This document shows positions 1 through 9,300 of a stretch of 64,000 nucleotides of DNA, piece by piece. The notes beneath the pieces were generated by a model. The model did not search any database. It was not told where the DNA came from and was given only the letters and a program-made list of their open reading frames with translations. This stretch comes from Streptomyces sp. 2114.4 (GTDB taxonomy: Bacteria; Actinomycetota; Actinomycetes; Streptomycetales; Streptomycetaceae), in the NCBI RefSeq assembly GCF_900187385.1, contig NZ_FYEY01000001.1, positions 1,488,001 to 1,552,000 of the forward strand, in the 5' to 3' direction. Numbering within the stretch: the stretch's first letter is position 1; the number at the start of each line of letters is the position of its first letter. The position numbers were made by a program, and so were the translations under genes.

Positions 1-17
1 GCGCGGAGGCTGCCGGG

Positions 18-914
18 GTGGGCGGTGAGGCTGCCGGGCCGGGGGCGCGGGGCGGGGAGCAGCCGCGGCCGCCGGTGGCGCTGTCGCCGTCGCGGGCGAG
101 CGATTTCATGCAGTGTCCGTTGCTCTACCGCTTCCGGGTGATCGACAGGCTGCCCGAGAAGCCGAGCCCGGCGGCGACCCGCGGCACGGTCGTGCATGCG
201 GTGCTGGAGCGGCTCTTCGACGCGCCGGCGGCGGAGCGTACGGCCGTCGGGGCGCGGGCGATGGTGCCGGGCGAGTGGGAAAAGCTGCTGGCCAAGCGGC
301 CGGAGCTGGCGGAGCTGTTCGCGGACGACGTGGCGGGTGAGCGGCTGGCGCAGTGGCTGGCCGAGGCCGAGACGCTGGTGGAGCGGTGGTTCTCGCTGGA
401 GGACCCGACGCGGCTGGAGCCGGCGGAGCGTGAGCTCTATGTCGAGACGGTGCTGGATTCGGGGCTGCAGCTGCGGGGGTTCATCGACCGGGTGGATGTC
501 GCGCCGACGGGTGAGGTGCGGATCGTCGACTACAAGACCGGCAAGGCGCCGCGGCCGCAGTTCGCCGAGGGTGCGCTGTTCCAGATGAAGTTCTATGCGC
601 TGGTGATGTGGCGGCTGCGCGGTGTGGTGCCGCGACGGCTGCAGCTGGTCTATCTGGGCAGCGGCGATGTGGTGACGTACGACCCGGGTGAGGCCGATCT
701 GCGGGCCGTGGAGCGGAAGTTGCTGGCGCTGTGGGAGGCGATCCGGCTGGCGACGGAGACCGGCGACTGGCGGCCGCGGCCGACGAAGCTGTGCGGCTGG
801 TGCGACCATCAGGCGCACTGTCCGGAATTCGGCGGCACTCCCCCGGTGTATCCGCTGCAGATCCGCCCGCCGGAGGGCGGTGGGGTGCCGCAGGGCAGAA
901 TGGGGGACATCTAG
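18..914 (+). CDS. RecB-family PD-(D/E)XK nuclease with Fe-S cysteines
   Basis: Predicted DNA exonuclease of the RecB/Cas4-like PD-(D/E)XK superfamily, about 298 aa. The conserved part begins at LSPSRASDFMQCP (Cys33). The nuclease core is visible as FIDRVDV, then VRIVDYKTGKAP, giving the catalytic Asp and the D-Y-K triad. Three cysteines near the C-terminus (CGWCDHQAHC) together with Cys33 match the four-cysteine pattern that holds a 4Fe-4S cluster in AddB/Cas4-type nucleases. There is no helicase domain, so it is a stand-alone nuclease. A GTG at 18 is the first start inside the window, but the frame is open to the window edge, so the true start may lie upstream. The stop is 55 bp before the response regulator start. 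Family confident; cellular role unknown. Confidence 0.85.
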   Translation: MGGEAAGPGARGGEQPRPPVALSPSRASDFMQCPLLYRFRVIDRLPEKPSPAATRGTVVHAVLERLFDAPAAERTAVGARAMVPGEWEKLLAKRPELAELFADDVAGERLAQWLAEAETLVERWFSLEDPTRLEPAERELYVETVLDSGLQLRGFIDRVDVAPTGEVRIVDYKTGKAPRPQFAEGALFQMKFYALVMWRLRGVVPRRLQLVYLGSGDVVTYDPGEADLRAVERKLLALWEAIRLATETGDWRPRPTKLCGWCDHQAHCPEFGGTPPVYPLQIRPPEGGGVPQGRMGDI

Positions 915-969
915 CGCAGTTGCCCTACCAGGCACTGTTCGCCCGGACAGGCCTATCAAAGGAGAGCTC

Positions 970-1641
970 GTGGCCATCCGCGTCCTGCTGGTCGACGACC
1001 AGCCCCTGCTGCGTACGGGATTCCGGATGATTCTGGAGGCGGAGCAGGATCTTGCGGTGGTCGGGGAGGCCGGTGACGGTCTGCAGGCGCTGGAGCAGGT
1101 GCGCGCGCTGCAGCCGGATGTGGTGCTGATGGACATCCGGATGCCCCGGATGGACGGCGTCGAGGCGACCCGGCAGATCACCGGACCGGCGAAGGACGGG
1201 CCGGCGAAGGTGCTGGTGCTGACGACGTTCGATCTGGACGAGTATGTCGTCGAGGCGCTGCGGGCGGGGGCGAGCGGCTTCCTGCTCAAGGACGCGCCGG
1301 CCCATGAGCTGGTGCAGGCGATCCGGGTGGTGGCGGGGGGCGAGGCGATGCTCGCGCCGAGCATCACGCGCCGGCTGCTGGACAAGTACGCCGGGCATCT
1401 GCCGTCGGGCGAGGAGCCGGTGCCGGACACGCTGCACACCCTCACCGAACGCGAGGTGGAGGTGCTGAAGCTGGTGGCGCGCGGGCTGTCGAACGCGGAG
1501 ATCGCCGCGGATCTGTTCGTGAGCGAGACGACGGTGAAGACGCATGTGGGGCACGTGCTGACGAAGCTGGGGCTGCGCGACCGGGTGCAGGCGGCGGTGT
1601 ACGCGTACGAGAGCGGGCTGGTGCGCCCCGGCGCCCAGTAG
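970..1641 (+). CDS. NarL/LuxR-type response regulator
   Basis: DNA-binding response regulator of 223 aa. The N-terminal receiver domain (about 1-120) has the acidic pair D9-D10, phospho-acceptor D55 in VVLMDIRMP, a Thr in VLVLTTF and the conserved Lys in GFLLKDAP. The C-terminal LuxR helix-turn-helix (about 155-215) begins LTEREVEVLKLVARGLSNAEIA and has the usual VSETTVKTHVGHVLTKL recognition region. GTG at 970 is chosen because AAAGGAG lies 6-10 bases upstream and the receiver domain starts at once. No histidine kinase gene is adjacent within the window, so the partner is not known. A strong terminator follows. Confidence 0.93.
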   Translation: MAIRVLLVDDQPLLRTGFRMILEAEQDLAVVGEAGDGLQALEQVRALQPDVVLMDIRMPRMDGVEATRQITGPAKDGPAKVLVLTTFDLDEYVVEALRAGASGFLLKDAPAHELVQAIRVVAGGEAMLAPSITRRLLDKYAGHLPSGEEPVPDTLHTLTEREVEVLKLVARGLSNAEIAADLFVSETTVKTHVGHVLTKLGLRDRVQAAVYAYESGLVRPGAQ

Positions 1642-1675
1642 CCGGCGCGGGACTGACGCTTTGGCAGACGGACGA

Positions 1676-1717
1676 CGGCGGGGCCGGCCCGGGGAGATTC
1701 CCGGGCCGGCCCCGCCG
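1676..1717. terminator. Bidirectional Rho-independent-type hairpin
   Basis: A perfect 18-bp inverted repeat (1676-1693 with 1700-1717) around a 6-base loop gagatt. It sits between the convergent ends of the response regulator and the solute-binding protein gene and can serve both. It has no long T tract, as is usual in Streptomyces. Confidence 0.85.
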
Positions 1718-1734
1718 GTGTGTGTCAGGTCCGG

Positions 1735-3333
1735 TCAGGCCTCGGACGACTTGCTGATCTCCCAGAACCGGAAGACGGTCGAGGGGTCCAGGGTCCATTG
1801 CAGGCCGGAGACCCCATCACGGGCCACCGCGTACTGCTTGCCCTGCCAGAGCGGGATCATCGGCACGTCCTGCGCGACGATGTCCTGCAGCTGCCGGAAC
1901 TGGGACTTGGTGGCGCCCCGGTCCGGCTGGTCGGCCGTCTTGGGCAGCAGGTGCCCGGTGATGGTGGGCGAGCTGTAGTGGTTGGCCACCACGCTGTCCT
2001 TGCCGAAGAACGGCGCGGTGAAGTTGTCGGGGTCCGGATAGTCGGGGATCCAGCCCTTGACGTAGACGCCGAACCGGCCGGAGGCCACGCCCTGCTCGTA
2101 CTCCTTGGTGGGCAGGGTGCGCACCTTGGCGTCGAACAGGCCGCCGGCGTTGAGCTGTTGGGCGATTTTCTCGAAGGCCGGGACGGTGCCGGGGCCGAAG
2201 CGGTCGGGGGTGGCCCACAGCGTGAGCGGCACCTTGCCGTTGTAGCCGGCCTGGCGCAGTGCGTCCTTGGCCTTGTCGGGCTTCGGGCTGTCGCCGTAGG
2301 TGTTGAAGAAGGAGGTGCTGTGGCCGGTGATGCCGGCCGGGACGATCGAGTACAGCGGCACCGCGGTGCGCTGGTAGACGTCCCGGACCAGGGTGGAGCG
2401 GTCCAGCAGGTAGGCGATCGCCTTGCGGACGCCCAGTTTGCCGGCGACCGGGTCCTTGAGGTTGAAGACCAGGTGCATGACCTCGGCGCTGGCGCCCTCG
2501 ACGACCTGGGTGCCGTGCTGCTGCTTCAGCGAGGCGTTGTCGAGTGCCGCGATGTCCTTCATGGACAGGCCGCGGTAGGCGACATCGACGTCGCCCTTCT
2601 CGACGGCCGTCTTGAGCTTGTCGGGGCGGTTGAAGAACTTCACGGTCATCCCGGAGTTCTTGACCTTGGCGGGGCCCTTGTACGAGCCGTTGACGCCGAA
2701 GACGGCCTTCTGGGAGCTGTACTCCTTGAGGGTGTAGACGCCGGAGCCGGTGGCCTTGCCGTCGGTGCGCAACCGGTCGGCGGGGTAGTCGGCGTGGTCC
2801 ACGATGGAGCCGGCGCCGGAGGCTATCTTCATCGGGAAGGTCGCGTCGGGCGACTTCAGCCGGAAGATCACGGTTTTGGCGTCCGGTGCCTCGACCGTGT
2901 CGAGCGCGGAGAACATCACGGCGGGGCCGTTGCGGTCCTTGATGCGCCGGGTGCGGTCGAAGGAGTACTTGACGTCCTTGGAGGTCAGCGCGTCACCGTT
3001 GCTGAACTTGAGGCCGTCCTTGAGGGTGCAGCGGTAGACCTTGCTGTCGCTGTCGGTGAAGCCGCAGCGTTCGGCGGCCTCCGGCTCGGGGGTGGTGCCT
3101 CCCTTGGGGAAGCTCAGCAGGGACTGGAAGACGTTGTTGAACAACAGCCATGATCCCGGCTCGTAGCCGGACGCCGGGTCGGTGGACTGGACCTTGTCCG
3201 TCATCCCCATGACCACGGGCTCGCCGGTGCCGGCCGCCCCCGAGTCGTCCGTGCCGCACCCGGCGACCGCGAGCAGGGCTGTGGCCAGCCCGGCTCCGAT
3301 CGGGGCGGCCAGCCACTGGTCACGCTTCCTCAC
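1735..3333 (-). CDS. Family 5 (peptide/nickel-type) ABC solute-binding lipoprotein, copy 2
   Basis: Extracytoplasmic binding protein of the SBP family 5 (DppA/OppA type), 532 aa. A lipoprotein signal begins VRKRDQW and ends in the lipobox VAGC, with lipidated Cys26. The body shows family features: FSNGDALTSKDVKYSFDR, the SGVYTLKEY region and PLWQGKQYAVARDGVSGLQW near the C-terminus. Start GTG at 3333 is chosen because it gives a complete signal peptide and GAGGAC lies 6-11 bases upstream; the longer open frame has no signal. It lies 88 bp downstream of a paralogue on the same strand, so both are probably co-transcribed. No permease or ATPase gene is nearby. Substrate unknown, probably an oligopeptide. 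Confidence 0.88.
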   Translation of the reverse strand: MRKRDQWLAAPIGAGLATALLAVAGCGTDDSGAAGTGEPVVMGMTDKVQSTDPASGYEPGSWLLFNNVFQSLLSFPKGGTTPEPEAAERCGFTDSDSKVYRCTLKDGLKFSNGDALTSKDVKYSFDRTRRIKDRNGPAVMFSALDTVEAPDAKTVIFRLKSPDATFPMKIASGAGSIVDHADYPADRLRTDGKATGSGVYTLKEYSSQKAVFGVNGSYKGPAKVKNSGMTVKFFNRPDKLKTAVEKGDVDVAYRGLSMKDIAALDNASLKQQHGTQVVEGASAEVMHLVFNLKDPVAGKLGVRKAIAYLLDRSTLVRDVYQRTAVPLYSIVPAGITGHSTSFFNTYGDSPKPDKAKDALRQAGYNGKVPLTLWATPDRFGPGTVPAFEKIAQQLNAGGLFDAKVRTLPTKEYEQGVASGRFGVYVKGWIPDYPDPDNFTAPFFGKDSVVANHYSSPTITGHLLPKTADQPDRGATKSQFRQLQDIVAQDVPMIPLWQGKQYAVARDGVSGLQWTLDPSTVFRFWEISKSSEA

Positions 3334-3421
3334 TAAACGGTCCTCACGTTCTGGGTGGTGCCTGTCGGGCCGCGGCGGGGAGGCCGTGGCGGGGTGTACT
3401 GCATCGGGCCGATCCGCGGGC

Positions 3422-5029
3422 TCAGTCGGCGACGCCGCGGCTGAGCTCCCAGATCTGCAGCGACGAGGAGGAGTTGAGCGCCCACTCGATGCCGGTGACG
3501 TCATCGCGGGCGACCACGTACTGCTTGCCCTGCCACAGCGGGAGGAGGGGTACGTCGTCGGCGATGAGGTCCTGCGCCTGCTTGAAGTTGGCCGCGGCGG
3601 CGTTGCGGTCGCTCTGCTGCCGGCTGTCCGGGATCAGCTGCGACTCGATCTTGGGGTTGCGGTACGGGGAGCCGAGGAAGTTCTGCTTGCCGATGAACGG
3701 CGCGATGTAGTTGTCCGGGTCCGGGATGTCCGCGAACCAGCCCATGTTGTAGACGCTGTACTTGCCGTGCAGGGCGTCGGTCCGGTACTGCTGCCAGCTG
3801 TCGACGCCCTTGACGCTGACGTCGAACAGCTTGGTGCTGTTGAGCTGGCTCTGCAGCGCACGGACTTCCTTGGCGGTGCTGGAGCCGTAGTGGTTCGTGG
3901 TGTACGTGAGGGTGAACTTCACCGGGGTGGAGATGTTCGCCTGCTGCAGCGTCTTACGGGCCGCGGTCACGCTGGGGTTCCCGTACTTGGTGAAGAACGA
4001 GTTGATGTGACCGGTGAGGCCGGTGGGAACCATCGAGTAGAGGGGGTCGCCGGTGTAGGAGTAGACGTCGCGCACCAGCTCCGAGCGGTTGACGATCTGC
4101 GCCATCGCCTTCCGCACGGCCTTGTTGGAGACGGCCGGGTCCTTGATGTTGAAGGCCAGGTACCGGATTTCCTGCCCCGGCATCTCCTGGATCATGACGT
4201 GCTTGTCCTGGGAGTTCTGCAGTTCCCTGATCTGGTCGGGCGACAGCCCGCGGTACATCAGATCGACATCACCCTTGCGCAACCCCTGCTCCGTGGCCTT
4301 GGAGTCGGCGTAGAAGCGCATCTCGACCTTGTCGTTCTTCACGTTCACCCCGCCCTTGTAGCCGGGGTTCTTGGTGAAGGTGGCCTTGGTGATGCGGTTG
4401 TTCCTGCGCTCCGTCTTCAGCGTGTACGGGCCGGAGCCGACCACGTCGAAGCCGCTGTAGAGACGGCCCTTGGGGTACACCTCGCTGTCGACGATGGCCG
4501 CGGCGGGGGTGGCGAGCTTCTGCGGGAAGGTGGCGTCCGGCTTGCGGAGGTGGAAGACCACCTCCTTGTCGTTGGGCGTCTCGACCTTGTCGATGTCGTC
4601 GAGCAGCGCGACCGGACCGTTGGTGTTGTTGATGGTCCGCATGCGGTCGAGGGAGAACTTGACGTCCTGTGCCGTCAGGGCGTGCCCGTTGGAGAACTTC
4701 AGACCGCTGCGCAGGGTGCAGCGGTACTGCTCGTTCTGGGTGTCGCGGAACCCGCAGGATTCGGCCGCCTCGGGTACCGGCGCGGTGCCGGTCCTGGGCA
4801 GCCGCATCAGCGTCTGCAGGGTGCCGCGCAGCATGTTCCACGCATCGACGTCGTAGGCCTGCGCCGGGTCGAGCGGCGCGGGCGCCGCCTTGGTCGCCTC
4901 GATCACGGTGGGGACGCCCACGACGATCGGATCGCCGCCTTCGCCCGCGCCGTCCGTGCTGCCACAGGCTGCGAGAACGGGGGCGAGGAGACCGGCCAGC
5001 GCCGGCAGCACCAGGGTCTTGCGATTCAT
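3422..5029 (-). CDS. Family 5 (peptide/nickel-type) ABC solute-binding lipoprotein, copy 1
   Basis: A 535-aa SBP family 5 lipoprotein paralogous to the following gene: both share the order CGFRDTQN/CGFTDSDS, RCTL, GLKFSNGHALTAQDVKFSLDR, and end with PLWQGKQYVVARDDVTG. The signal peptide is MNRKTLVLPALAGLLAPVLAAC, cleaved before Cys22. It is the upstream member of the pair, so the 363-bp gap before it should carry the promoter. As with its neighbour, no transporter membrane or ATPase subunit is encoded beside it, so it is an orphan binding protein that either serves a distant permease or acts as a sensor. Substrate not predictable from sequence. Confidence 0.88.
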   Translation of the reverse strand: MNRKTLVLPALAGLLAPVLAACGSTDGAGEGGDPIVVGVPTVIEATKAAPAPLDPAQAYDVDAWNMLRGTLQTLMRLPRTGTAPVPEAAESCGFRDTQNEQYRCTLRSGLKFSNGHALTAQDVKFSLDRMRTINNTNGPVALLDDIDKVETPNDKEVVFHLRKPDATFPQKLATPAAAIVDSEVYPKGRLYSGFDVVGSGPYTLKTERRNNRITKATFTKNPGYKGGVNVKNDKVEMRFYADSKATEQGLRKGDVDLMYRGLSPDQIRELQNSQDKHVMIQEMPGQEIRYLAFNIKDPAVSNKAVRKAMAQIVNRSELVRDVYSYTGDPLYSMVPTGLTGHINSFFTKYGNPSVTAARKTLQQANISTPVKFTLTYTTNHYGSSTAKEVRALQSQLNSTKLFDVSVKGVDSWQQYRTDALHGKYSVYNMGWFADIPDPDNYIAPFIGKQNFLGSPYRNPKIESQLIPDSRQQSDRNAAAANFKQAQDLIADDVPLLPLWQGKQYVVARDDVTGIEWALNSSSSLQIWELSRGVAD

Positions 5030-5392
5030 CGTCGGCAGGTTCCTTATCAGCGCAGAGGTGTTGCTCGCGTCGACATTAGTAGGAACGGCCAGCCGCTCTC
5101 AGACGCAAAGGAGTTGATTCGATATGGGCTCCGGATAACGACGGGCGGGTGATCGATATCCGGACGGTGGAACGATTCGCGCGTTGCTCCACCAATCCGG
5201 ACACTTACCCCCGCCCAAACCCCCCGGCAGCCCCTCTGGAACACCCATGGGTCCCACTGTCGACGGCCCGGCACGTGAGAAACGTCACGCGTTCAAGGAA
5301 CAGCGGCGAGGCCGGAATTCGGTCATCGCATTCGTCACGGAAAATGAGCGGGCCGCTCCCCTCGGTTCTGACGGGCATTCTCCGGGACACGC
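5030..5392. other. Intergenic gap upstream of the binding-protein pair
   Basis: No convincing gene on either strand. It separates the end of the HAD gene from the start of the first binding protein, both on the minus strand, and probably carries the promoter for the binding-protein pair. The octamer atccggac occurs twice, at about 5158 and 5193; a regulatory role is possible but unproven. Confidence 0.4.
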
Positions 5393-6106
5393 TCAGTGCA
5401 CGGATCCCCGGCTTTCCGTGATGAGCGTACGGAGAAATGGGAGATCGACTTCTTCCAGCGAGGGCACGACCGTACGGCCCGCGGCCGGCGGGATCGGCGT
5501 CACCGAGGGCACCGCGACGACCGGGCAGCCCGCGGCCTCCCCCGCGGCCACACCGGTCAGGGTGTCCTCGATGACCGCGCAGCACGCCGGGTCGGCCCCC
5601 AGGCGCGCGGCGGCCGTCAGATACGGGTCCGGGTGCGGTTTGGTGCGCTCCAGGTCGTCGCCCGCGAGGGTCAGCCGGAAGTTCTCCGGGCCCAGGGAGT
5701 GCAGCATCTGGTCGACGATGGCGCGGTGCGAGGCGGAGACCAGAGCGGCGGGCACCTCGTGGGCGGCCAGCTCGGCCAGCAGCCGGCGGGCGCCCGGCAT
5801 CAGGGGGATGCCCCGCCTGATCCGGGCCAGGAAGGCGGCGTTGAGCAGCACGCTGAGCTCGGTCAGGCTGATGTCGACACCGGTGGCCTGAATCAGATAC
5901 CCGGCGCTGCGGGTCATCGGGCCGCCGACCACGACCTCGCGGTGGGTGTCGTCGAGGATGTGGCCGAGCTCGGCGAAGACTTCCGCCTCCGCCTCCCACC
6001 AGAATCCCTCGGTGTCGACGAGCGTGCCGTCCAGATCGAGGAATACGGCTTGGAGGGTCGCGGCTTCGGCCGTTCGGGTGCCGACTGCGGGGATGCTGCT
6101 GGTCAT
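5393..6106 (-). CDS. HAD-superfamily hydrolase (beta-phosphoglucomutase/phosphatase type)
   Basis: A 237-aa haloacid-dehalogenase-type phosphatase. Motif I is FLDLDGTLVDTE (nucleophile and general-acid Asp), motif II is ALVSASH (Ser), motif III is the Lys in RTKPHPDPYL, and motif IV is VIEDTLTGVAAGEAAG. The long insertion after motif I is the C1 helical cap of the PGM/phosphoglycolate-phosphatase group. ATG at 6106 is chosen because GGAGGTGG lies just upstream and motif I follows soon; the open frame extends further without similarity. It lies 248 bp downstream of metH on the same strand, with two hairpins between, so it is probably transcribed separately. Substrate unknown. Confidence 0.88.
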   Translation of the reverse strand: MTSSIPAVGTRTAEAATLQAVFLDLDGTLVDTEGFWWEAEAEVFAELGHILDDTHREVVVGGPMTRSAGYLIQATGVDISLTELSVLLNAAFLARIRRGIPLMPGARRLLAELAAHEVPAALVSASHRAIVDQMLHSLGPENFRLTLAGDDLERTKPHPDPYLTAAARLGADPACCAVIEDTLTGVAAGEAAGCPVVAVPSVTPIPPAAGRTVVPSLEEVDLPFLRTLITESRGSVH

Positions 6107-6145
6107 CCATCCACCTCCGTTGCGACGTCCCCGAAGGGACGAAAG

Positions 6146-6182
6146 GGCCGGTCGCCATCCCCGGCTGGGGAGACGACCGGCC
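6146..6182. terminator. Hairpin between metH and the HAD gene
   Basis: Inverted repeat ggccggtcg (6146-6154) with cgaccggcc (6174-6182), with a smaller CCCC/GGGG stem nested in the loop. It lies just upstream of the HAD start, so it could be an attenuator-like leader structure rather than a simple terminator. Confidence 0.45.
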
Positions 6183-6235
6183 ACTACCGGACCGATAAGT
6201 GTACGACGGTACGGGCCGGAATGCGTGGTGAAGGA

Positions 6236-6276
6236 GGTCAGGGCCGTCCCGGAGGGACCCGGGGGCGGCCCTGACC
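6236..6276 (-). terminator. Probable metH terminator
   Basis: An 11-bp perfect inverted repeat, ggtcagggccg (6236-6246) with cggccctgacc (6266-6276). It starts about 80 bp beyond the metH stop on the minus strand, in the expected place for a transcription terminator. Confidence 0.65.
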
Positions 6277-6354
6277 CGCTCACGCGGAATCACCGAGTGT
6301 CACGGCGCCCCCGGTGGGCTCCCGGCCCTCCGGGTCCGCTCCGGGCTCGCCCCG

Positions 6355-9300
6355 CTACCGCGCGTTGAAGTACTTCGCCTCGGGGTGGTGGATGACGATG
6401 GCGTCGGTGGACTGCTCGGGGTGCAGCTGGAACTCCTCGGAGAGCTCGACGCCGATCCGCTCCGGCTGCAGCAGGTCGGCGATCTTGGCGCGGTCCTCCA
6501 GGTCGGGGCAGGCGCCGTAGCCCAGCGAGAAGCGCGCGCCGCGGTACTTGAGGGCGAACATGTCCTCGACGTCGGCCGGGTCCTCGCCCGCGAAGCCCAG
6601 CTCGGCGCGGACCCGGGCGTGCCAGTACTCGGCGAGGGCTTCGGCCAACTGGACGGACAGGCCGTGGAGTTCGAGGTAGTCGCGGTAGGAGTTGGCCTCG
6701 AAGAGTTCGGCGGTGGCGCCGCCGATCTTGGAGCCGACCGTGACGACCTGGAGCCCGACGACATCCGTCTCGCCGGTCTCCTCGGGGCGGAAGTAGTCGG
6801 CCAGGCACAGGCGCCGGCCGCGGCGCTGGCGGGGGAAGGTGAAGCGGGTGCGTTCGGTGCCGTCCTCGTGCAGCAGGATCAGGTCCTCGCCCTTGGACAC
6901 GCACGGGAAGTAGCCGTGCACGACGGCGGCTTCCAGCAGGTTCTCGGTCTGGAGCTTGTCGAGCCAGCCGCGCAGCCGGGGGCGTCCCTCGGTCTCCACC
7001 AGCTCCTCGTACGTCGGGCCGTCACCGGTGCGGGCCTGCTTGAGGCCCCACTGCCCCTTGAAGAGGGCGCCCTCGTCCAGCCAGGACGCGTAGTCGGCGA
7101 GCTGGATGCCCTTGACGACGCGGGTCCCCCAGAACGGCGGCTCGGGGACCGGGTTGTCGATGGCGACGTCGGAGCGCACCGCGCCCTCGGGCTCCTCGAC
7201 CTCCAGCACGGCCGTGTCCCGCTTGGGCACCCGGCGCTGCTTGAGCTCGGGGAGGGTGGCGCCGGGCACGCCGCGCTTGACCGCGATCAGGGCGTCCATC
7301 AGGCGCAGGCCCTCGAACGCGTCGCGGGCGTAGCGGACCTCGCCCTCGTAGATCTCGTGGAGGTCCTGTTCGACATAGGCGCGGGTCAGTGCGGCGCCGC
7401 CGAGGATGACGGGGAAGTCGGCCGCCATCTTGCGCTGGTTGAGCTCTTCCAGGTTCTCCTTCATGATCACCGTGGACTTGACCAGCAGCCCGGACATCCC
7501 GATGACATCGGCGCGGTGTTCCTCGGCGGCTTCCAGGATCGCCGAGACCGGCTGCTTGATGCCGAGGTTGACCACGTTGTAGCCGTTGTTGGACAGGATG
7601 ATGTCGACGAGGTTCTTGCCGATGTCATGGACGTCGCCGCGGACGGTGGCCAGCACGATGGTGCCCTTGCCCTCGTCGTCCGACTTCTCCATGTGCGGCT
7701 CCAGGTAGGCCACCGCGCTCTTCATGACCTCGGCGGACTGCAGCACGAACGGCAGCTGCATCTGCCCCGACCCGAACAGCTCGCCGACGACCTTCATGCC
7801 CTCCAGAAGGGTGTCGTTGACGATGTCGAGGGCCGGGCGGTCCTGGAGAGCTTCCTCCAGGTCGGTGTCGAGGCCGTTCTTCTCCCCGTCGATGATGCGC
7901 CGCTTGAGGCGCTCCTCCAGCGGCAGGGCGAGAAGTTCCTCGGCCCGCCCGGCCTTCATCGACTTGGTGTTGACGCCCTCGAACAGCTCCATCAGCTTCT
8001 GCAGCGGGTCATAGCCCTCGCTGCGCCGGTCGTAGACGAGGTCGAGGGCAGCCTTGACCTGCTCCTCCTCCAGCCGCGCGATCGGCAGGATCTTGCTCGC
8101 GTGCACGATCGCGGAGTCCAGGCCGGCCTTGACGCACTCGTCCAGGAACACGGAGTTGAGGACGATGCGCGCGGCCGGGTTCAGGCCGAAGGAGATGTTG
8201 GACAGACCGAGGGTGGTCTGGACGTCCGGATGGCGCTTCTTCAGCTCGCGGATCGCCTCGATGGTGGCGATGCCATCCTTGCGGGACTCCTCCTGGCCCG
8301 TGCAGATGGTGAAGGTCAGGCAGTCGATGAGGATGTCCGACTCGTGGATGCCCCAGTTGCCCGTCAGGTCCTCGATCAGCCGCTCGGCGATGGCGACCTT
8401 GTGCTCGGCGGTGCGGGCCTGGCCCTCTTCGTCGATGGTCAGCGCGATCAGCGCCGCGCCGTGCTCGGCCGCCAGCGCGGTGACCTTCGCGAACCGCGAC
8501 TCCGGACCGTCCCCGTCCTCGTAGTTGACGGAGTTGATCACCGCACGGCCGCCGAGCTTTTCCAGGCCGGCCTGGATGACGTTCAGCTCCGTGGAGTCCA
8601 GCACGATCGGCAGGGTGGAGGCGGTGGCGAACCGGCCGGCCAGCTCCTCCATGTCGGCCACGCCGTCCCGGCCGACGTAGTCGACGCACAGGTCGAGCAT
8701 GTGGGCGCCCTCACGGATCTGGTCGCGCGCCATCTCCACGCAGTCGTCCCAGCGGCCCTCCAGCATCGCCTCCCGGAACTTCTTCGACCCGTTGGCGTTC
8801 GTCCGCTCGCCGATCGCCAGGTACGAGGTGTCCTGGCGGAAGGGCACCGTCTGGTACAGCGAGGCGGCGCCCGGCTCGGGGCGCGGCTCGCGGGCGGTGG
8901 GGGCGGTGCCGCGGACCCGCTCGACGACCTGCCGCAGGTGCTCCGGCGTCGTACCGCAGCAGCCACCGACCAGGGTGAGGCCGTACTCGGCGACGAAGGT
9001 CTCCTGGGCGTCGGCCAGCTCCGTCGCGGTCAGCGGGTAGTGCGCCCCGTCCTTGCCCAGCACCGGCAGGCCCGCGTTCGGCATGCACGCCAGCGGGATG
9101 CGCGAGTGCCGGGCCAGGTAGCGCAGGTGCTCGCTCATCTCGGCGGGGCCGGTGGCGCAGTTCAGGCCGATCATGTCGATGCCCAGCGGCTCCAGCGCCG
9201 TCAGCGCGGCACCGATCTCCGAGCCCAGCAGCATGGTGCCGGTCGTCTCCACGGTCACCGAACAGATCACCGGCAGGTTGCTGCCGGTGGCCTTGAGCGC

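Noticed and set aside
1720..3153. Long plus-strand open frame opposite the solute-binding protein
   Set aside because: It is a GC-driven shadow; the minus strand carries the lipobox and all family motifs. The same applies to plus-strand frames opposite metH and minus-strand frames opposite glpK, glpD and the megasynthase.
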